Shown piece after piece: positions 58,986-64,000 of a stretch of DNA of 64,000 bases (position 1 is its first letter; every line of letters begins with the position of its first letter). The position numbers and the translations under genes are program-made. The notes below the pieces were generated by a model that made no database searches, was not told the DNA's origin, and saw only the letters and a program-made list of their open reading frames with translations. This stretch comes from Streptomyces olivochromogenes (GTDB lineage: Bacteria; Actinomycetota; Actinomycetes; Streptomycetales; Streptomycetaceae), in NCBI RefSeq assembly GCF_001514115.1, contig NZ_KQ948453.1, forward strand, positions 230,659-294,658. Direction: 5' to 3'.

Positions 58986-59750
58986 TCAGCTGTCCCCGTT
59001 GTTCCAGTCGTCCCCGAGAACCCAGCGCAGCGCCGACAGCTCGCCGAGGAGGTACGCGACGTTCCACTGCTCGTGCTCGTCGGCGGCGATGATGAAGCTC
59101 GGGTCGTCGGCGTACTGCTTCTCCGTCGTGCGCATCGCGGCTCTCATCACTCGGTCGATCTTCGGTTTCAAAGGTTCTCGTTGACCGGTCTCGATCCGGT
59201 TGATGAGTACCTCCTTGCGGTAGTACCAGAGCTTGTCGTTCCGCATCTCCTCCGCCGCGAGGATCTCCGCCTCAGTTCGGGGCCGGGCGTCGACGTAGCG
59301 AGCCACAAACTCGGGGACGTTCTCCAGCAGTTTCCCGAGCTGCGGGCGCTCCCAGTGCTTGACGCGGAAGGGCGGACGGTTGTTCTCCTCGTACGCCCTG
59401 ATGAAGTCCTTGCAGGGGTTGGAGAGGAAGCTGCTGGCGATGACGAGGGCGACGTTCGCCCGCTCCGCGGTGGCCCAGGCGAGCAGCCCGGTGATCTTGT
59501 CCGGCGGGACGCCCTTCGTGTACTTCTTGCAGTCCACGAACCAGCGCTCCACGTGCACCGAGCCGTCGACGTCCGTGACGTGCCGCTCAGCGACGATGTC
59601 CCGCCCGCTGTCCGAGGGACTCGCGTTCAGGCCGGTCCCCTTGCGCCAGTCGACGTTCACGAACCCGAGCTCCTGCATGAGCTCAAAGCAGAACTTCTCG
59701 AAGTCGGTGTCCGTCATGTCGTCGTACGGCATGTATGCGTCATCTGCCAC
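58986..59750 (-). CDS. Mrr-like restriction endonuclease fold protein
   Basis: A 254-residue protein. Its N-terminal ~125 residues match the Mrr-type PD-(D/E)xK nuclease: FEKFCFELMQELGF, the active Asp in DSGRDIVAE and the DCKK motif in WFVDCKKYTKG. The C-terminal ~100 residues are helical and unrecognised. It may cut modified or foreign DNA and protect the lysogen from other phages. No methylase is nearby, consistent with Mrr-type modification-dependent cutting. Confidence 0.8.
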   Translation of the reverse strand: MADDAYMPYDDMTDTDFEKFCFELMQELGFVNVDWRKGTGLNASPSDSGRDIVAERHVTDVDGSVHVERWFVDCKKYTKGVPPDKITGLLAWATAERANVALVIASSFLSNPCKDFIRAYEENNRPPFRVKHWERPQLGKLLENVPEFVARYVDARPRTEAEILAAEEMRNDKLWYYRKEVLINRIETGQREPLKPKIDRVMRAAMRTTEKQYADDPSFIIAADEHEQWNVAYLLGELSALRWVLGDDWNNGDS

Positions 59751-59926
59751 GCGATAAGCGTAACGATCGCCACTGACAACGCGCCCCTCTCAACCGACAG
59801 CGTTTGAGGACACGAGCGGTGGCGTGAGCTGAGTGATCGTCGATGCAGTGACCAATGCTTATCGACTTCGTGAAACCAGGTGACACTGTGTGGTTATTGG
59901 TGACGCTCAGTGATATAGTTCATGTC
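59751..59926. promoter_or_regulatory. Divergent control region Mrr-like / HTH gene
   Basis: TATAGT at 59914-59919 is a clear -10 for the HTH gene. The -35 is indistinct. TCATGTC-ATG-GACATGA (59920-59936) is a 7-bp inverted repeat centred on the start codon itself. Confidence 0.55.
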
Positions 59927-60154
59927 ATGGACATGATGACGACAGAACTGATGACGCGTCAGCAGGCTGCTGACCGCCTTCACCTGTCGCTCTCGACCGT
60001 CAACCGGATGTGCTCTGACGGACGGCTGACCATCGTCCGCCCCAGCGGAGCTGAGGGCGGACGGGTGTTTGTCACCGCCGAGAGCGTCAACAAGGCACTG
60101 ACACCCGTCATCACCAAGGCTCAGACGACTCATCCGGAGGGTGAGACCGCATGA
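59927..60154 (+). CDS. Excisionase/MerR-like helix-turn-helix protein
   Basis: A 75-residue DNA-binding protein with the excisionase-type helix-turn-helix (LMTRQQAADRLHLSLSTVNR, then RVFVTAESVNKAL). The -10 box ends 8 bases before the ATG, so it is probably leaderless, and the operator over its start suggests self-repression. It overlaps the next ATG by four bases. Confidence 0.8.
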   Translation: MDMMTTELMTRQQAADRLHLSLSTVNRMCSDGRLTIVRPSGAEGGRVFVTAESVNKALTPVITKAQTTHPEGETA

Positions 60155-60351
60155 GGTTGCGATGCCCACGTGGCTGCGCTGGCAGCCGCAAGACCAACCG
60201 ACTTCGCCAGTGCCCGCTGTGCGGCATGAAGCGGACACCGGTAGTCAAGAAGTCCCACCCGATCGCGTCCGATTCCTGGCTTCCACTGGCGGTGCCGGTG
60301 CGAGTCCCGAAGCCGCTGGTGGTGCCAGCGCACGAGGCGCGACGAACCTGA
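60151..60351 (+). CDS. Small zinc-ribbon protein
   Basis: A 66-residue basic protein with Cys at CPRGC and CPLCG about 12 residues apart, a probable zinc ribbon, and a Pro/Val-rich tail. ATG at 60151 overlaps the HTH stop (ATGA). A longer open frame on the same strand overlapping it (60141-60530) is not favoured. Function unknown. Confidence 0.55.
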   Translation: MRLRCPRGCAGSRKTNRLRQCPLCGMKRTPVVKKSHPIASDSWLPLAVPVRVPKPLVVPAHEARRT

Positions 60352-60399
60352 GAGCCAACCCCAGCATGACCCTGCCGCCAAGCGGTGAGAGGGGATCAA

Positions 60400-60843
60400 G
60401 TGAGCAGCAAGAAGAGCAAGGGCGCGCTCAGCAGGCGCCAGCGGATGATTCAGAAGAACATCCGAATCGCCATGCGAGAGTGCGTCAACGGCTGCGGCCG
60501 GGGCAAGGCTGGCGCCCGGTACTGCGTTGACTGCGGCACCGCGCTTCCCATCGCGGGTGGCGTGACCAAGAGCGTGCCCGCTCCCACGCCTTCCGCCCCC
60601 GCGTTCCTCGCCAAGAGCCGGGCCTCCACCGACGCGCTGTGGTTCGGTCACCGCGACGACAACGACCCTGACCCGGCGGCCCGCGAGGCGGCCTGGCAGC
60701 GACAGTTCAACGGTCTCGTCATCAAGTCCCAGGCGCCCGTGGCTGAAGACGCGCCACTCCGCTGGGACCCCAACAGCGCCGACCCCGCTGAGCGTGAGCT
60801 CGCGTGGCAGCAGGTGTACACCCACGCATCGAAGGGACGGTGA
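60400..60843 (+). CDS. Zinc-ribbon protein of the element, unknown
   Basis: A 147-residue protein. A basic N-terminus (SSKKSKGALSRRQRMIQKNI) is followed by a Cys-rich region, CVNGCGRGKAGARYCVDCG, and then a Pro-rich linker. Two similar DPxAREAAWQ/DPAERELAWQ repeats (about residues 85-95 and 128-138) lie in the C-terminal half. The start is GTG at 60400 with GAGAGGGG in front. Confidence 0.65.
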   Translation: MSSKKSKGALSRRQRMIQKNIRIAMRECVNGCGRGKAGARYCVDCGTALPIAGGVTKSVPAPTPSAPAFLAKSRASTDALWFGHRDDNDPDPAAREAAWQRQFNGLVIKSQAPVAEDAPLRWDPNSADPAERELAWQQVYTHASKGR

Positions 60844-60849
60844 CCAGCC

Positions 60850-61359
60850 ATGATCGGACTCGTCACTGAACTCGCGCGCCAGCAGCTGGCCGCCCAGGAG
60901 GCCGCCCTGAAGGGCGCCCGATACCGCGAGGTCGAGGAAGCGGACGGCACCACCCGTCTCATCCCCGCCCGGATGGGCACCGCGCCCCTGCTCGCCGCCA
61001 GCGACCCGGAGGCGGACGAGGAGATGGACGACAAGGCTGAAAACGGCGCTTTCAAGGCCATGGCTCCCGGCGTCTCGTCCAACCCGCGCGCCACCTTGGT
61101 GATGCAGGGCCACGGCCCCGCGGTCGACGCGATGGCCGGCCACGTCTACCGCATGCAGCGCAACGCGCAGATGCCCACCCCCCTGGCCGACCTTCAGACC
61201 ACCGAGCCAGCCGCGTACGCCGGACCCACGTTCGCACCGGGCACTGCGACCGTGCAGCAGCAAAACCACCGCACGCCGACCGGCGTCTTCCCGCAGGCTC
61301 ACGCCCCGGGCCAGGTCCCGTTCCACGTCGCCCCGAACAACATCGGTGGTGCCCGATGA
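60850..61359 (+). CDS. Unknown element protein
   Basis: A 169-residue protein: helical N-terminus (VTELARQQLAAQEAALKG), acidic middle and a Gln/Pro/His-rich disordered C-terminus. It lies between the zinc-ribbon gene and the coiled-coil gene and overlaps the latter by four bases (ATGA). No family recognised. Confidence 0.6.
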   Translation: MIGLVTELARQQLAAQEAALKGARYREVEEADGTTRLIPARMGTAPLLAASDPEADEEMDDKAENGAFKAMAPGVSSNPRATLVMQGHGPAVDAMAGHVYRMQRNAQMPTPLADLQTTEPAAYAGPTFAPGTATVQQQNHRTPTGVFPQAHAPGQVPFHVAPNNIGGAR

Positions 61360-62243
61360 GCGAGACTCCCACGCAGGACATCTCCAAGGTCATCGCCTCA
61401 ACCGCTGAGCTCGTCGAGGCGGCAAGCAACGTCGCTCGCAGCAACGGCGCCAACGCTCGCGACGTCGAGTGGTTCAGTGACACCCTCACCCCGAACCTCC
61501 TCCGCGCCGAGGCGGTGAAGCGGCAGCTGGAGGCGGGAACCCTTCTGGACCGTGCCGACGAACTGGAGATCAGGGCCAAGCTTCGCGAAGCCGTCCTCCA
61601 GCTCGACGCGCCGTTCGAGGCGGCCCTCCAGGAGGAGGACCGACTGGTCAAGGCAGTTGAGGCGGCGATTCAGGCTGAGCGCGAGGCGGAGGACGAGGCT
61701 CGCGACGCCGCGGAGAACTACCGCCTGGCGACTGAGGCAGAGCGCGAAGGTCAGCTCCGCAAGCTGTCGGCCGCGGACGAGACCGCGCTTCTGACGATCA
61801 AGCGCGCAGCGGCTGACGTCGCCACTCGGCGTCAGGCCACCGCGGAGGGCGCCAAGACCAACCGTGAGTCCCTGGAGCGACGGCTCACCGCCGCGCGCCA
61901 GGAGGTGCGAGACCGCGAGGCAGCGTGCAACGCCGCCAGTCAGTTGGCGGCGAACCCACCGATGGTGCCCACGTCCGCTGTCACTGCCCTTCTCGACGGC
62001 GTCCGACGACTGATGTGGGGGCTGCCGCTCGACGAGACAGCGACGGCCGTCGTTGCCGAGCTCATCGGTGCCGCAGCGGGCATGACCGGCGTCGCCCGCC
62101 AGATCAAGGCGAAGGCCGTCGATGAGCACGACCGGGAGCTCGCCAACCGCGCCTTCGAGCGGAACATGCCCGCCAAGGGCCACCCGTTCCGTCCGAGCAA
62201 CCCCACCTCCCCCGTCTTCGCGGTGAGGCCACCCACCGGGTGA
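61356..62243 (+). CDS. Long coiled-coil protein of the element
   Basis: A 295-residue protein, mainly coiled coil from about residue 40 to 200, with heptad-like Ala/Leu/Glu/Arg repeats. A small Ala/Gly-rich, possibly membrane-associated segment (AVVAELIGAAAGMTGVA) lies at about 230-246, and the end is Pro-rich. It could be structural or regulatory. I recognise no family. Confidence 0.65.
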   Translation: MSETPTQDISKVIASTAELVEAASNVARSNGANARDVEWFSDTLTPNLLRAEAVKRQLEAGTLLDRADELEIRAKLREAVLQLDAPFEAALQEEDRLVKAVEAAIQAEREAEDEARDAAENYRLATEAEREGQLRKLSAADETALLTIKRAAADVATRRQATAEGAKTNRESLERRLTAARQEVRDREAACNAASQLAANPPMVPTSAVTALLDGVRRLMWGLPLDETATAVVAELIGAAAGMTGVARQIKAKAVDEHDRELANRAFERNMPAKGHPFRPSNPTSPVFAVRPPTG

Positions 62244-62317
62244 GAGATCGTCCGCGGGCGGAGCTGCCACTCGGCTCAGTCCGCGGATGCGTGGACCACG
62301 ACCCACGCACCGCCGTT

Positions 62318-62360
62318 CCCGTCCCGATCCGTTCTCCCTTTCGTCGGGAGTCGGGACGGG
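62318..62360 (+). terminator. Hairpin between coiled-coil and tail-spike genes
   Basis: CCCGTCCCGA and TCGGGACGGG, 10-bp perfect stem, with an inner CTCCC/GGGAG pair. It is likely a terminator, so the tail-spike gene would need its own promoter in 62361-62423. Confidence 0.6.
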
Positions 62361-62423
62361 AGCGGCACCACCCTTCGCTCAGAGACCCACGGCGACAGCG
62401 CCCTCGTAGAGACCAGTGAAGCC

Positions 62424-64000
62424 ATGCCATATCTCGTCGGATTCAAGACGCCGCAGGACTTCGGCGCGGTCGGCGACGGGGTCACCGATGACACCGCCGC
62501 CTTCCAGGCTGCCGTCACCGCCATCGGCAACACGGGCGGTGGCGTCCTCTTCATCCCCGCCGCCACGTACGCGCTCAGCGCTGCGATCAACGTGCCCAAC
62601 GAGGTGTCGCTCCTCGGGCAGGGCCAGGGTGCGAGCATCCTCAACCAGACCAGCACGACCGCCAACGTCCTCAGCTACGCGGCAACCAACCTCGGCAACA
62701 TCCAGGTTGAGAAGCTTCAGATTCTCGGCCCGGGTTCCGGTACCGGCAAGGGCCTGGTCATGTCCGCCAACGGTGGCGTGAACCCGGTCGTGAGCTGCGC
62801 GTTCCGTGACCTGGTCATCGAGAACATGGGTGGCAACGGCGTGGACATCGCCGTCTTGATCACCTCCACGTTCGAGAACGTGGAGGTCGTGACGTGCGGC
62901 AACCACGGCTTCCAGCTCAGTGGCGGCGGGACCAGCGTCGCCATGCTGAACTGCTACGCCAACGGATGCGGCAGCCACGGCTACAACCTGGCTCAGATGA
63001 ACTACACGAGTCTTAACGGCTGCGCCGCCGACTCGTGCGTCACGGCGTACTTCCTCGATACCTGCAACAACGTCGGTCTCTACAGTTGCGGCGCCGAGGC
63101 GAACAGTGGCAACGCCTACGTCGTCACCGGCGGCGTCGGCAACAACCTCGTGTCGTGCTTTGTTGCCCAGAACAACGCTATCGGCGCCTACTTCACCGGC
63201 AGCGCGCTCTCAGCCTTCATCACCGGCTTCCGGGAGAACGCCCCCACCGGCAGCGCCACGGCTAGCGTCAAGGTCGACAGCGGCAGCCGCGTCCTGTACG
63301 GCGCGAACACGGTCGTTACCGCGACGAGCCTGGACGTCAACGGCACCAGCCAGGTCAACGGCAACGAGTTCTACTGCGCGGGCAACGGTGGCACCTCGTC
63401 CTTCCAGCTGAACCGCGGCGCCACAAGCAACTTCGCGACCTATCAGCTGCTGACGAACGGCGTTGAGGAATGGGTCGTCGGCGGCTTGATCAACGACGGC
63501 ACCAACGACCTGCACATGCAGGACGCGGTGAACGGCAAGGACGTGTTGATCGCCACCCAAAGCGCGACGAAGCCGAACCTTCAACTGCTCAGCGGCACCA
63601 AGGCTTTCGGCGGTGGCGTGGGTGTGGTCGGCTTGGCCAACGCCAGCACCGTCCCGAGCACCACGATCAGCGGTGGTCTCGCGTTCTACGGCAGTGGAGG
63701 CCAGCTCGCGCAGGCCAACAGCCAGGGCCTTCCGCAGGTGCTGGGCGGCGTGGTCCAGTCCCAGACCTCCACCGTCACCGTGGCGAACACCGTGAGCGCC
63801 ACCGCGCTCACGAGCTTCACGTTCCCGGCAAACGACGTCGCCGCAGGCACGGTCTACCGGCTCACCGGTTACGGCGTGTACTCCACCACCGGTACCCCCA
63901 CGCTTCAGTTCATCCTGTACTGGGGTGGTACCGGCGGCGTTGCCCTGGCCACGATCCCCGCCATCACGACTGCCACGCTCACCAGCGCACCGTTCTGGTA
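62424..64000 (+). CDS. Pectate-lyase-fold tail spike/fibre protein (3' end outside window)
   Basis: At least 525 codons, open to the window edge. The N-terminal motif DFGAVGDGVTDDTAAFQAAV (about residues 12-31) opens the Pectate_lyase_3 superfamily, and repeated Gly/Asn-rich turns follow to about residue 230, indicating a right-handed beta-helix. Later segments (LTGYGVYSTTGTPTLQFILY) resemble C-terminal domains of phage fibres. It probably recognises or degrades a host surface polysaccharide. ATG at 62424 is the likely start. The following genes lie outside the window. Confidence 0.85.
   Translation, partial: MPYLVGFKTPQDFGAVGDGVTDDTAAFQAAVTAIGNTGGGVLFIPAATYALSAAINVPNEVSLLGQGQGASILNQTSTTANVLSYAATNLGNIQVEKLQILGPGSGTGKGLVMSANGGVNPVVSCAFRDLVIENMGGNGVDIAVLITSTFENVEVVTCGNHGFQLSGGGTSVAMLNCYANGCGSHGYNLAQMNYTSLNGCAADSCVTAYFLDTCNNVGLYSCGAEANSGNAYVVTGGVGNNLVSCFVAQNNAIGAYFTGSALSAFITGFRENAPTGSATASVKVDSGSRVLYGANTVVTATSLDVNGTSQVNGNEFYCAGNGGTSSFQLNRGATSNFATYQLLTNGVEEWVVGGLINDGTNDLHMQDAVNGKDVLIATQSATKPNLQLLSGTKAFGGGVGVVGLANASTVPSTTISGGLAFYGSGGQLAQANSQGLPQVLGGVVQSQTSTVTVANTVSATALTSFTFPANDVAAGTVYRLTGYGVYSTTGTPTLQFILYWGGTGGVALATIPAITTATLTSAPFW

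Noticed and set aside
60141..60530. Alternative 129-codon frame over the two zinc-ribbon genes
   Set aside because: Gln/Pro/Arg-rich composition without motif. The other frames have Cys motifs, coupled starts and ribosome sites.

Overview
This is a high-GC actinobacterial window, almost certainly a Streptomyces chromosome. Evidence: third-position GC is strong throughout, GTG and TTG starts are common, and the first 43 kb follows a recognisable Streptomyces core order: pafA, two FKBP isomerases, pafB-pafC, tatA-tatC, a diacylglycerol-kinase-like gene, helY, a conservon of the cvn9/rar type, a RluA-type pseudouridine synthase and a betaine ABC transporter.

Region 1 (1-11.8 kb) is housekeeping: Pup ligase (its 5' end is outside the window), peptidyl-prolyl isomerases, the PafBC regulators, Tat export, a lipid kinase and a Mtr4-like helicase. 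It ends in a convergent terminator shared with an unknown lipoprotein gene.

Region 2 (12-19.6 kb) is a nitrogen-scavenging operon on the minus strand: two DUF1989 proteins, a biotin-dependent urea/guanidine carboxylase and allophanate hydrolase. The DUF1989 pair points to guanidine rather than urea as substrate. A divergent TetR gene lies beside it, behind three tandem 72-bp repeats. A 22-bp operator upstream of the operon recurs, nearly identical, upstream of an APC permease 8.5 kb away (25.6-27.1 kb), so the permease probably belongs to the same regulon although a conservon lies between them.

Region 3 (19.9-24.6 kb) is the conservon: sensor-like ATPase, roadblock protein, DUF742 protein, small GTPase, an unlisted 41-residue coupled ORF, and a P450 of the CYP157 type whose K-helix ExxR motif is absent.

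Region 4 (24.6-44 kb) holds assorted core and accessory genes: a PadR-controlled drug-type ABC exporter, a siderophore-interacting protein under an iron box, a 5'-3' exonuclease domain protein, a betaine transporter whose permease is fused to two substrate-binding domains, an XRE-cupin regulator, an aldo/keto reductase, a PAS-PP2C phosphatase, an FMN reductase, an SDR/HxlR pair with a clear palindromic operator, and a TDT transporter. A decayed, gene-poor stretch lies at 35.95-36.79 kb.

Region 5 (44.0 kb to the right edge and beyond) is an integrated phage-like element. It begins with a tyrosine integrase beside a candidate att region. A small HTH regulator, a GIY-YIG nuclease, an excisionase-like protein and several unknown small proteins follow. 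A replication module comes next: leader peptide, prim-pol, D5/P4-type helicase, then an iteron-bearing hairpin that looks like an origin. After a gene-free stretch with palindromes and a set of small membrane proteins come a second GIY-YIG nuclease, a virion-like gene interrupted by an amber codon, a polyglycine adhesin, a minus-strand lipoprotein plus Mrr-like nuclease, another HTH switch, and a pectate-lyase-fold tail spike that runs off the window. No capsid, portal, terminase or tape-measure gene is recognisable here, so its packaging genes, if any, lie further right.
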